From assembly GCF_047495875.1 (NCBI RefSeq), contig NC_092467.1:12427566-12491565 (forward strand): a DNA stretch of 64,000 bases. Reading direction: 5' to 3'. Position 1 is the first letter of the stretch. Each line of letters starts with the position of its first letter. The translations under genes were made by a program, and so were the position numbers. Source of the DNA: Pithys albifrons albifrons (Eukaryota; Chordata; Aves; Passeriformes; Thamnophilidae). Below, one piece after another: positions 40,191 through 52,670 of this stretch. The notes under the pieces are model-generated. The model was not told the origin of the DNA, did not search any database, and worked only from the letters and a program-made list of their open reading frames with translations.

Positions 40191-41170
40191 AGTTCAGGAG
40201 TCAGCAATTGCAAGCGATGTGGAAACACCTGCAGTCTTTCCATTAACCTGTGTGGGCACGGGAACCATTGCAAGCAGCCCCCTCAGCCCATGAGGAGTGA
40301 CTGTTCTGAAGGGAAGCAAAGACCCTGGCAATGACGTGACATAGGCTGCCATGGGCAACCCCAGCAAAGCCAAGTTTAACCAGCAACCAGAGTGGAGCCA
40401 GGTGTTCCTCCAAGGGACACAGCAACCAAGAGCCCACCCAGAGTGATAGGAAAAGTTGTGGCCAACAGGGGTTTTGCCTACATTTGCCTGAAGAACAAAA
40501 GTGTGTCTGAAGAGGGCATGGGGTGTGGCTGAGTGTGGATAGGGGGAACTGGACTGGGTGGGAAGAAGGCCAGGAGGGACCTGGACCAGCTGGTTGGTGT
40601 ACGGCAGGAGCAGCCTGCAGGCAGTGGTGCTGGCCCAGCAGTGAGGCAGGGGGGCTGTTGTGGGACAGAGGGATGGACACTCAGGGCTCAGACAAGTGCA
40701 GGGAGCTGCCCACAGAGCTGAGGGCAGCTGCCTCAGGCCAGGCAGTAGCACTTGGAGAGATCATGCTGGTTTGGCAGGATCTTGGCTGGAAACATGCAAA
40801 GTAATGTGCAAGTGTGTGGAAGCCCCAGTTTTACAGGCTGATTTCCAGGCATGGAGGACTGCAGGTTTGTAGGCTGCAGGGTTTAGAGTTGCAGCTCAAG
40901 AGGGTCACACATCCTCCACGCAGGAGGTGTGTATGCACTGGAAGGTTGCAAGGAATAGAGTAGAGTAACCCCCATGAGAGCCTGCACTCCTGGGGGGAGG
41001 CAGACAGCATGCAGTGCTTCTGCTGAGGGATGTGCAGAGCTGCTCACCTTCCCTGCCCTCCCCAGACCCTGCTTCATGCCCCCCTTACTCTGGCTTTTGG
41101 CTCCCTCAGGTTGGGTTCGAACAGTGGTGCAGATGTGAGGGGTGAGAAGTGAGCAAGGAGGTGGCAGCAG
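40191..41170. other. GC-rich intergenic block without recognised gene
   Basis: G-rich on the plus strand, which leaves long open frames on the minus strand (40194-40751, 185 codons; 40243-40680; 40883-41251). Their products are Pro/Leu/Ser/Cys-rich and overlap in different frames, as expected from base composition rather than coding. CpG is not enriched. A weak CTCF-like string (13 of 15) is at 41154-41168. Confidence 0.5.
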
Positions 41171-41589
41171 GATGCTGAATGAGGGGATACAATGGCAGTG
41201 GCAGCCACTGATGGAACACCTGAAAGTAAAAGACTCAGCTCTGCAAATCACAGCACGTATAGGTGAGCTGAAGCCGTTGCTGTGTCAGTGTAAGGTTTAC
41301 AGTAGTATTTCAGCACTTGTTCTCTTTCACTTTCTGTGGTATGTTTTTCTCTCAAGGGTTATTACAGTGCATGAAGCATAGGTATGATGCCATTACTGTC
41401 TTTTCTTTAAGTCAGTTCATCCCAAGTAAAACATGACAAGACATGGAATTAGGTTAAAATTAAAATCTTACCATATAAATTTTTTTTAGTATAGGCTTGC
41501 CCATATGAGATTATAGCATCTTTATTCTGAATGCTGTACCTAATACAAAATAAGATGTAATACCTGCTGTGTGAACTGATAATCTAAAA

Positions 41590-41690
41590 GGCAGGACCTT
41601 TAAAAAGAAAAGGTAATATTGTCTGCTTTATTTTATAGGTGAGGTACTGGGACACAGAGAATCAAATTATTCCCATGTCATGCAGACTAG
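41590..41690 (-). mobile_element. Possible second MIR-type SINE fragment
   Basis: The stretch 'ttattttataggtgaggtac' then 'tgggacacagagaatcaaat' resembles the reverse-complement MIR segment around 'acagatgaggaaactgaggcacagag'. Short and diverged; could be coincidence. Confidence 0.35.
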
Positions 41691-41699
41691 GAATTAACA

Positions 41700-44600
41700 T
41701 GTATTTTGAATTTCCAGTTTTGTCTTAACCACAGAAACAAATTTTCTCTTTGACTAGGGACACTTTATTCTGGATTTTAAAACATTTCTTATATGGAGTG
41801 CTAAAATAACTTAAAGCTCATGCTGTGCTATGGTTGCTCCCTTGATGCTTGGACAATTACCTTTTGTCTGCAGCATTTCTCCTGCCACTGTGGATCAAAG
41901 TATAAATTTTCTTACCTCATTCAAGACAATCTTTGCTACGAGTTCTCTTTTCTTCACTGTACCTTGAAGAACAGTTGTATACATCATTCAACTATGAGCT
42001 TTGCACTACTTCTCATGTTAAAACAACATCAATAAAGCCTCCTGGTGCTCTTTCACACAGACAAACACCATGGTAATTAATGTGAATACAGTTATTCGTC
42101 AACTGCCACTCAATTGGCTTTTATGGGTCATTCTTGTGCCTTTATTTTTCTTTAATTACATGGTAAGGAAAGAAGAAGCTGAGGTTGTGCATGGGACAGG
42201 GCTTGTGGTTGCCAGCTAACAGGGATGAGTTTTGGAGTCACCTTTTCCTGCTATAGAACACAAAACTAGTCAATGAGCTAACACTCAGGTTAAGACCTGC
42301 TGCCATGACTGGCAGGTTGCTTTTCTCCTCGATGCTACGGCTAGAGCTGAGTTTTTTCCGAGCTGCTGCTGTGTAGAAGCTCATTTGAATTGCCATGCTC
42401 ATGTCCTGCTGGAAGCCTGATTTGCCTTCAAATTTAGGATTTGCATCTCGAGAACTGAAGGCAGCATCTTGGGCAGATTTTCATAGGGGCAGCTGTTTTT
42501 ACCAGCAGAAGGCACTGGGTTAGATTGCCTGGATCCTGGTGCCTTTTCAGCAATTTGTTCCTCATTTCTTAGTGCAATGGTATTATTCTGGATACCTGAA
42601 TTTCTCACAGGTAAAGCACTGGGAGGAGGATGTTAAAATGAAATTACAGGGATAACAAGTCTATACTTGTTTCTTCTGCTCTTTCCCATGCATGGCTCTA
42701 ACAGGCAGGAAATTGAGCGAGACCAACCTTCAGGTTGGGCTGAAAAGGTCACTCGCCTCTTTGCATCTCACAAAACCAAGTTCCCTCACACTCGGAGCAG
42801 GGTTGCAGCACTTACCCCCCATTGCTCGCCTGTGCGGTGTCTGGGTTTGCTTTCCTTCCTGAGCTGAATATATGAGTTCAACAAGAGCTCACACACCAAA
42901 ACACAAAAGGGAATGGTAAACCTGCCTGTTTGGTTGCATCTGGTTTCACCAGTTTGAGGCAGAGGTGAACAGAATTTTCATTCTGAAACAGCACATTATA
43001 GCAGAGGATTTACTTTTCAGTGTCATTGAACACAAAATAGTTGCAGCTCTTCTGAACAAAGAAACCCAGCTCACCTCTGCTCCACCTCTGGTCTTGCCTG
43101 GCACCATAAGAAAGATAGACCTGGTTTAGATTGCCTGGGCTTTGGCCAAAATGATCTGCATCTGAAAGGGAAATACTGCCAAAGCAGTTAAATTTAGCCT
43201 TATTAATTATTCCTGGCAGCTCACGCAGCACCAATTAAACAAGGATTTACATTCCCCAACAATTTTAGCATAGCTTTCACTTTCAATCTGTTTATAGTCC
43301 TAAATATGCAATCTATCTATTAGAAGATGGTTGCTTCCCCAAGTAATTTAAATTCATGTTATTTCATGAATTAAAAGGAAGTGATTCTTTACTGACAGAA
43401 ATCATTAGTATATGTGCTTTTACCTTGTCTTTTTTATTAGCTGCTCCTTTACCACGCTACCTCTTGTTTGGTTGCTTTTGTTTACCTGCTATCAGACTCA
43501 GAGACCCTTTAACTGCTTTATACTTGTCAGACCTAATGCAGGAAAAAATATAGGGAAGGTTTGGGGGGGGGTTGAGTTTGTTTTTTGTTTTCTAAAGTGA
43601 GGAATACAGCAAGACCACAGGCAGGTATTGCTGTGTAACCACTCACTAGAATTGCACCAGGAGCAGGATGGCAATTTGAATGCCTGTAAGGTAACAGAAG
43701 CTTATACCCAGGTGTAGGGCTGCCCTGGCTGGTCCTGAACTCTGCCAGGAGATAAGTACAGTGTGGCAATGCAAAACTGCTCAGCAGCAGAGCTGTGTTG
43801 TCACCCTGTCCCACAGTGTGCTGCATGGCCCAGAGCTGTGTGCCAGCCTCCCGCCCCGGGACAGGGTAGGAGCTGCACCAGCTGAATGTTTAGGCATGAG
43901 GCTTTGCCTGTGGGTGAAAGATGCAAGTGGCATTTCTATGGTGGACTTTGCTATTATATCTAATACCAGGACTCAAGGAATTTCTGTACTGGTATCTATA
44001 GTGGAACTGAGCATTGAGAATCAAAGAAGGCATTGCCAGCAGAATTGTTGCTATGTTATAGTGTCTTGACATTTTATCATTGCAGTGGAAAGTAATGCAA
44101 CAATCAATGAAAATAATTCAGGTAGCTAATTCTCCTTCCTTCCATGCACTGTCTTGTATTGAGTTGATATTAACATTAAGATTACAGTCTTGGCAGTGAT
44201 AAAAGTATATCTCTGTAAGCCAGTTCAGCCTTAAAAAGGGTAAATGTTTATGTGCTGTAACTAAGCACATGAGTAAGAAGAGCCCTCAGAGCAAAAAGTC
44301 AAATGATAATGTCTGAGAGAGCTTTGCTAAAGTCCCTGTTCAGAGCAGGATTGTTGCTGCCCTTGAAGTTAAACACTCACTTAAGTGCTCACATATGCTT
44401 TGTGTTTGCCAGCATGTTAGTATAGGGAGAGTACCAACTTGTGAAAAACATCACATCTTTTATAGCATTTCATAAATAATCAGAATTTCCAGACATAGAA
44501 GAACTAACAGTTTTTAAATAAAAGTAAGATTTCTCTGAGACAGCAAAAAACCCCTGCTATCCAAGGATCTGCTTACTGTGATGATGAGTCACACAAACAC

Positions 44601-46303
44601 ACTCTGGAGACATCAAACATATGCGGTGTTATGGACACCCAGTACCTTGGGGGTTAAGGAAACTGCTCCATACCTGCACTAAAATAATAATTGCATTCAT
44701 AGTTGTAACAGCGCGGTGGATGTAACTGTGAAGTAAATATAAATTTGTATCTCCTTTGAATAGGTAAAACATGTAGTGTGTGTTGAAAGACAGAAGCAGA
44801 TGTTTCATGGTGCTTAATAAACATGTTCCCAACTGTCACTTCTTCATCCTCTACATGAACCACAAGAGAATCCAAGTATAACATCTGTTTGTAAATGTGA
44901 TCAGGTGTGAGTCAGTAAAAGGAAAGCCATGCAGTATGAAATGATAAATTGCTCATTTATATGTGCATCCACCACAATAGAGTATGGTCTGGGAAGAATT
45001 TTAGCTAGAAAAATCATCACAATATCTTACAAAGGACCCTTGTGCCTTCCCTGTTCACTGCTGGCTCCTAGGTGATTTCTCTGTGTAAAACATACAAATG
45101 TAACACTAATTTCGTTTGTAATCACACCTGCAGCCCCGTGTTCCTGCAGTTTCTGATGGTAACTCACATAATGTAAAAGCTGGAATCTCTCAAGAGGCAC
45201 TTCCTTTATCTTCATCAACAGCTTAATTTAAATCCAAAAATGCTCGCAATGACAGTAAAAATAGTTATCTTTCTGAGTTCCTAGTGTTTCAAGCACTCCT
45301 TTATCAAAGCAGCTGATTCTCTGCCGATGTGCATTTTGTGTAGCTGTGCTTGTGCAGAGGCTGTGTATACCTGTTCTGCTTTGGCAGCCTGTGAGGTGTC
45401 CAGCAGCACCCAGAGGGCTGAGCTTTCAGGGTCAAAAAGGGCAGGAATTAAATTATCTGGAGAATTTGTAGCTCTTGCTTTGAAACCTTAACTAACTTTG
45501 GCAGGTAAGAGTGGACTAAACATCCCCACTTGTCTTTTTGGACAGCTCTTTAAAAACTACTTGTGGTCAACATGGAGAAAGGACAGCTTTTAGCAGTTGT
45601 AGTCTCCTTGAGCAATCTCTTGCACTGAGGCTGAAAATTTCATGCAAAGTTTGTTGTCTGCAATATTTGGTTGCAAGTTTTTATCTGAGTTTGTTATTGA
45701 TTTTCTTAATCAATGAGCTTTTAGAGCTAGAGACAGGACCAACTAAAGGGAAAGTGATCCCCATTTCACACCCAACATTATACTTGACAGGGCTGAACAA
45801 TGCCAGAAATGTACCAAATACATACAATGAGAAAGGGTTGGAAATAGTTTTCACTCACTCTTCAGGCAGATCATGGGTCAAAGATGCAGCTGACTTATGT
45901 GCAAAAGGACAAAAGCATCCCTGGATCCCCTGCAAACTTAGCTGAGGAAGGGTGCTGTCTCACACCAGTAAGAACTGTCTGTCCCCAACAGAACATGAAC
46001 AAATCCTTATCCCTGAGTTCACTGCCTGGCCTTGCATTTAAATATTTTCAATTTTCATTTATTTACTTTTTTTTAGAATAAATATTTTAGTTTTTGACTA
46101 TCCAAGTGGCATTTTACTTCAATGGCATACACTTGTGTGGCACTTTGAAAGGCTTCCTCCTCCATTGCCATTTCCAGAGGTTTCTATGCCTTTTGATTTT
46201 TGGGAAGTCCTGGGGTGGTTCTTGCTCTTTCATTTCTAAATAAGTACCTGGTTGTTGTCATCTGGTGTGTTTAGGACTCGAGGTCAATGCTGCCAAAGTG
46301 AGA
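41700..46303. other. Intergenic sequence, no supported gene
   Basis: Only unremarkable open frames (up to 102 codons). No repeat recognised. Confidence 0.6.
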
Positions 46304-46348
46304 TCACTGATCAGTGAACACTGATTGCTTTCAAGACAGTGAACACTG
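46304..46348. repeat. Palindrome and repeated CAGTGAACACTG block
   Basis: TCACTGATCAGTGA (46304-46317) is a perfect 14-base palindrome. It overlaps CAGTGAACACTG (46312-46323), itself nearly palindromic, which recurs exactly at 46337-46348. Origin and function unknown. Confidence 0.85.
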
Positions 46349-49300
46349 GTAAATGTGCATTAGGTAACGTCTCACATGAACAGTGTTCTTTGAAATGGAC
46401 TATGGTCACTGCAAGGGTTCAAATAATCTTTATTTTCAATGCAAACTTTTTTTTGCTTTAATAACCAGAGCTCTTTCTGTGTCAGTCCTTTAAAGCCAAA
46501 GAAGGTTTGCTCTGAGCTCACATGATGAAAGCCAGAATTATTGCAGACTCACACCCAAAATGCAGTGCAGAGAGACCAGATTAGCTCCCAGTGTCATTTC
46601 TGACTCTGCAACTTGGTCCTGAGCAACATTTGTCTTGATCTTGTACCCAGCAAGTTTGTTTATCTGTGGGATGTAGGGCCTGGATGGCCATGCCCATCCC
46701 GTGGTGCCAGAGCCTCGGGGTAAGGCACAGCAGACATCCTGCCAATAAAAACCTTACACTTAGAAGCCCTGTGTTTAAATAATGTGTCTTACTTCTGTAA
46801 ACTTGCAGCAGCATTATATCAGATGCTATTCCTTGTTAGAAAGTTGAAGGCAGACAACACGTAAGAAATAGCCCAGTATTTCCCCAAGACTGATACAGCT
46901 ACATGTTTTGCAGCAACATTCTTCAGAGTCACCTGTATCAGATGTCTTTTGTTTGCCTGGCTGTGTCTTCCAAGGGACTGCAGCTTGTCAGGTTTGGTAT
47001 TTCTCTTGAAAGAATTTGCTGTGATTGAAGGGCATTGGGAAACCCTTTTTTTTTCTGTAGAAAGACAAGAGAATTTGGCAAATACTGAATAACATGATCA
47101 AATAATTTACAAGCATGACTTTGAATTTGTTTCCTTTCCCTGAGCTATTTATGCAGGACACGTTTGAAGGCAAGCTGTGAGTATTATGCAAAGAGATCTG
47201 CTAGCATGCAATCTCCAAGAGGAGATTTAATTTCAGGCAGGATCTGGATTGCAACACCTAATAGGAAGAGCTGTTTACACTACTCTGACAGCCATACTAA
47301 AAATTTAGTGTGTTTAATGCTTGTATTTCCATGTTCCATTTCTGTTGTGGCAAAAGGCACTTGCATGCATGGACTGACTGAATGAAATCCCCACAGAAAT
47401 GAAATGCCATGTGAAATCATGTTTGGTCATTAGCTGCAGAAGCTAAGGTGAATCTGAGAGGAAACATGAAAGCTTCATCTCACCCACCAGTGCTTATTGC
47501 CTTAAACCAGTGACCCTTGTGGTTCTGCTGGTGAGCTCTGGTGACCTGGCTGTTCTGTGGCACTGATGCCTCAGGACTCAGGGGTCACCCCATAGCTGAC
47601 AGGCAGTGGAGAGTGAAGGGAGAGGTCTGGTTTCCATCTGCCCACCCTGCACAAATATAAGGGAATGAACTTCTCTTCCTCTGGTTACAAGTCTTTAAGG
47701 TCGCATTAGCATGACATTAGTGCAGTACCGTGGGCTACACTGCTAAGTTTGTGTGGTCCAGCCAAATCACAAAAAGTGAATGATAGTGGCTCTTGCTATC
47801 TTTTCCATTTTTGCACTGTAAATGGTGCACTCCCTTCAGCTACCACAGACATCCCTTACTGGTGATGGAAAGAAATAATGCCATGTTTTTTAAAAAACAA
47901 TACCTTTCCACTAAAACACCCCTTAGCTGTGATCTCAGCTGTGGTAAAGAAATGCGAGCAGTCCTCACCACTCAATCCTCACCCATCATCAATGGTACCT
48001 TTTCCAAGAAAACAGCTTGATTCTCTGAGATCCTGAGGTCTGTAGCAGTGGTGTGGAGAGCCAGAGGCCCAGGTTAAAGGTATTAGAGAGGCTCTGCTGA
48101 GCTGGCAGCTCCCTGCTCTACCCGCAGCCTGTGGCTCTGAGGGTTTGCCTTCTCTGCCTGTGGAGACAGAGGTAACTGTTGGGTCATAAATATCTGAGTA
48201 CGAAGAGAATTTTACACCTGCTCTGAGTTTCTGTTAGTTCTGAACCTGGACAAAACCCAACACTTTGTGACAAATACCATAGTTAAGTGAATTCATTAAG
48301 AGAAATTATGAAGTGGCTGCTTTCCCCTCAGAGTTAATACACTGTTCCTTCCGATTATCCCCTGATTTGCTCTGCTCACTGCTGGCACAGCAGCCAGGCA
48401 CTGACCTGCTGGTCTCAAATGTCCCTTCATGACCTGCCCCACCACTTTGTCCACGTTGGTGTCTTTCACCTTGTGCTAAGTTAGGGCATAATTTCTTGTG
48501 CCTATTTCTGACAACCTCCTTTTCTTCTCATTTTTTCAAAGCCCTTTTTAATTTCACTTTCTTCTTTATTTTTTTTATCTGGCTACTTAGGCTCCCGGAT
48601 CCTCCTTCTGTTATGAAACACGTGTGAGAACATAATGGCAGTAGTTGGTATGGTAAGAAACTAAATGTTAGGATAATATCCCTGAAATTAGAGCTGGTTG
48701 GATGATTTATTTTTTTAGTTCAGATGTATTTGAACATTTCCTGTGAATGTATTCAGATACCTGAAAATAAAATTCTTTCTGAGAAAATCACAGTTTGTCT
48801 TGGTGTAACAGGAGAAGGATACAATCCAAATAAAAGGAGAACTCAGGATATAGCATGTCTGCATGGCTGAAGTCAATGTCAAGACTCCAAGCACCTTCTG
48901 TGGAGTCAGGATTTCTCTAATAAAGGAAAGCTTCCCTACTAAATCAAACTGCCTTGATTGCTTTCAGTGGAAGCTCTGCTTGATTAGGCACAACAGAATT
49001 TGTCCTGTGGAAAAGGATCAGGAGAGAGAGCACAGTGGAAATCAGCCCTGGAAAAAAAAAATCTAATTTTAAGAGGTGACTTGAGCTCATATACACAAGA
49101 CCTTGTTAAATGGAGACTACTCAGTCACAAAGTTACAATGGCTATAATGGGAAAGGAGTTTTGCATTAATTATTCAGCAGAAGGGAGATCTATATTTTGC
49201 CTCAGACTGACACTTTTTGCCGTCTGCTTAAAACCTGTCTCATAACAACTATTATCAACATAGAGGTTTTTTCCCCTGTTGGAGTAACCATCATGCTGAG

Positions 49301-49800
49301 CTTCCAGATTGTTAAGGTATCTCAGGTCCACGGACGAGCATGCTGTTAAAAATAGCTGATACTTATAATTGCTATTAATTTCATATGTTTGACTAGTAGT
49401 TGATTAGTACAATTTTTTGCTTCAGTTGTAATTGTGATTCAGAAGTGGCCTTGAACTTGCTCACTGTTATATCTGAGTTTCACTGCAGTTCTGTAATCCC
49501 AATAGGCTCATTTTAAAAGGACATAGTGACTCAAATTCATGCCTAGTAAAACTCTACTGAAATTAGTGGTTTTACCAGGGATGAATTTGTCTCAGCATCT
49601 ACAAGTGCCCCGAACCCAGACAGAGGGATCGTCAGCAGTGGGCCCTGACACTGTGAGCATATCATTGTGCATATACTTTTGTATCAAATCTCTTGTTAGT
49701 GCACTTGTAAATTCTCTCTTCCCTGCACACCGGGCTGGAATTCTAAGCTACAGGTTGGGACGTCGTTATCAGACATTGCCATGCAAGCAGTGCTTACTTA
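46349..49800. other. Intergenic sequence, no supported gene
   Basis: No gene or repeat supported. A compact run of mixed-composition sequence near 47,160-47,260 is unremarkable without conservation data. Confidence 0.6.
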
Positions 49801-49810
49801 GCCAGCCAAA

Positions 49811-49938
49811 GAACAGCTGAATAGCACCTTATCAGCTGAGATCAAGCACCGCACATTTCACCACCGGATGGCTGAAACGTGCTTCTTTTCAGATGCCTTT
49901 TCAGATTCATGGCAGACTCTTTGCATATGCACCACCTG
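49811..49938. promoter_or_regulatory. Candidate enhancer: clustered E-box, GATA and octamer-like motifs
   Basis: Within 130 bases: CAGCTG (49814-49819), TTATCA overlapping a second CAGCTG (49829-49838), an octamer-like TTTGCATA with CATATG (49920-49929), and CACCTG (49933-49938). Motif density by eye only; such motifs are short and common, so this is a weak call. Confidence 0.3.
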
Positions 49939-52616
49939 CAGACGATAACTCCTGAGGGACTACTGTCCATAATTCTGCTGTCTCCAGCAGCAGGGAATGA
50001 ATGTCACAGCTGGTAGTATCATTCTCAGTAATTCTGGACCAGTACAAATCGTTGTTTAATTGAATTTATAGCACAAAGAGCGGTTGAAGAAAAAATCATG
50101 TGAGGATAATATTGACAAACTAGCAGGGCAGACAAATTTGTGGAAGCCTTGCCAATCACAAAACACTCCAATAACAGCCTTCGCACAAGTTTAACGCATC
50201 TTGTGTTCACTCAAACCAAACGTTTGAGTAAGTTTGGTTTAGCATAACTGGCTGTTAAGGTTCCCAGAGCAATGAAGGTCTGGTTGGGCCACCTGGGCAC
50301 CATTAGTTTCCCAGGAGACTAAAGACTGGCTTTTGGGGCTGGCTGATGGTTTGCCTCGCATCGCTCCGGAATGTGTGTTGCATACCTCAGGGGCTTCTTG
50401 CTGGTGAGCCTGGGCTCGCTACTCCTGCCTGCTCGGAGCTGGTTCTTGCTCCAGGGACTGCATGCCAGAATTGTTTTCCTGCTAGACCTTTGTCTGCCCT
50501 TTGCCCTTGATCTGCTGTTTGGTACCTCCCTGGGAACAAGAAAACTGAAAGCCAAAAAATGAAACTTCTTAAAGGCACCTGCATTCATTTGTACATCCTA
50601 TTTGTAAATCCAGTGACGGAGACAATATAACACAGCTATTTCAGAATTGCATTGGTAGAAACTCCCTTGGCGTGAGGGAAAATATCTTTTATTTTGTAAT
50701 TGTGATGTCAGATTCTGCTGCAGTTTATGCTGTCAGACTTTAATGGTGATGAATTTGTGGTAGTCATACTGATCTCTTTCTGTTACTGGCATGTTTTTAT
50801 TACTTAAAAAAGATACTTCGTATCAATTTATCTAATTTGGATCTGAAACCTTTTGATGGCATATAAGCATTTATTGCCGTTGAAACTGTGCTAGGGTATT
50901 TGCGTTTTCAGGCTGTTCTGTAAAGTGGTCTTCTACACAGGGTGGTGGAAGGGCTACAGCATGGTATATAGAGAGCTTCGTTTGAGCTTTGTGGTTGAAC
51001 CTTGTGTACAAGTTGCAGTTGTATGAAAAGGTCTGACTACAAGGAAATATGGAAGAATAAAAATGGGAGGTAAGTTAAGTGATGTTTTGACAATGCATTT
51101 TCTCTCAGTTTTGTCAGTTAAGTCAGTTCTTTGGTAGATGCATCTGTTACACTTGTGTCTTTGGGTGGTCACATTTTTGCCTTACAGTAAGCTTACTGAA
51201 CTGAGGTTCATGTTACCTTCACAAGCTCTTGTAGGCAAGTTGTGTTTGTTTTCACTGTGCATTCGATACAACCTGCATCCTGTCACAGAGTATTGCTTCT
51301 TTACTGTTGCATGCCAGCAGTTAATTTTTACTTCTTTAGTGAGCTGTTTTCTGGCAATCCCTCACTTTTTAGTAGGTTAGGTAGTGGCCCACAGAGAACA
51401 AAACAAGTTTATAGGTAAGCCAGAGGTAGCTGTTGGACTTTATGCAGCCACTAATGGACCTTTACTCCTATTTTAGTCCTTGTGTAGTGTTATAACAACA
51501 AGTGAGAGAGGGTGAAATAGTTTTACAACTTGAGTTTGCCACATGGCCCATCCTGGCCTCAGCTAACATACAAGGAGGCTGTAAATCCACCTTGCTACTA
51601 AAGCAATTTCTGTCTTCACAGCATAATTTCTGTCTGTCAGTGTCTTGCCTGTCAGTGATCTGTGGTTGATTTATGACACTACTACTCTTTATATTAACAA
51701 GGTCTCTAATTTGCATACACAGCTTTATAACCCGGGTTACCGGCAGCTACGGATACCACTGACTTCAACTGAAGTGGGAATTCTAGGCAGTAAAATTAAA
51801 GATTTAGGCTGAGATGTGGGTTGTTTTTTTTTTCAGAATAAATGTTCCATCTGGGGGAGCAGGGTCTCACATTAAGTCCAAAACTGAGCCTGCAGAAATG
51901 GATGTACGTAACATTCAGAGGACATCTGAGAATTTAGTGTCCATTTCTTGTGATGGTTTATTTTTCTGAACTGAAGGTGAGGGCTCATGGTCCCTATTAC
52001 TTTTAGGCCCTAATTTAGCTGTTGTCCTTGCTGTTGCAAATTCAATCCCAATGGCCTGAATCAAGCTCCCCTTATCTCTTAAACCCCTGCAGATCTGCAG
52101 ACTACTGTTGGCTCAGCCTCATTAGGCAAGCAATATCCAGGTACACTCATTTAGGAAAGGTTAAAAAAAGTAGGTAGCAGAATGTTCTGAAATATTTATG
52201 TTCTTTATTTTTGAGGCAAGACAAGTGTAAGTAACTTTTAAGAGAAAAACCTTTGCTGCCTGCTGAGTGTTTAGAAATATTTTGCCTGCTGAGTTCTCTA
52301 AAAATAAATTTGAATGTTCTGCTTGTTAAAAATTAGTAATATTTTTTACTTGTGAACATAAAAGGAAACTTCTATTTACTGAACTTAGATTAGCATGTAA
52401 ATACAGATCTAACATTGTAAATTGAAAACTGGAAGTGTCTCAGACTGCCCTATTTCTTGTAAGAGTTAGCACAGCATGAGTCTAGAGGCTGCTGGTAAAT
52501 TGTGCCTTTAGGATATGAAAAATTCAGTTGCCTAATAGTAGTAATTTTGAAATAAATATTATATTAGTAATAGAGTTAGAAACATTACTCCAGATATTCT
52601 TTCACTGTTCAACTAG
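49939..52616. other. Intergenic sequence, no supported gene
   Basis: Contains the hairpin pair at 50209-50240 and small open frames without features. Confidence 0.6.
50209..50240. repeat. Overlapping inverted repeats
   Basis: ACTCAAAC (50209-50216) pairs with GTTTGAGT (50222-50229) around a 5-base loop. AAACCAAAC (50213-50221) pairs with GTTTGGTTT (50232-50240) around 10 bases. The two hairpins share bases and cannot form together. Confidence 0.85.
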
Positions 52617-52670
52617 GTATTTAATGAATGGCACTTTTCAGTTCAAGGATGTATTTAATGAATGGCACTT
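52617..52670 (+). repeat. 20-bp direct repeat, period 34
   Basis: gtatttaatgaatggcactt occurs exactly at 52617-52636 and 52651-52670. Local duplication in an AT-rich region. Confidence 0.93.

Noticed and set aside
40194..40751. 185-codon minus-strand open frame
   Set aside because: Biased composition, an overlapping second frame on the same strand, no domain features and no transcript context; explained by a purine/pyrimidine-skewed GC-rich block.
46378..46388. Glucocorticoid-response-element reading of GAACAGTGTTC
   Set aside because: The half-sites are separated by one base, not the three needed for that element.
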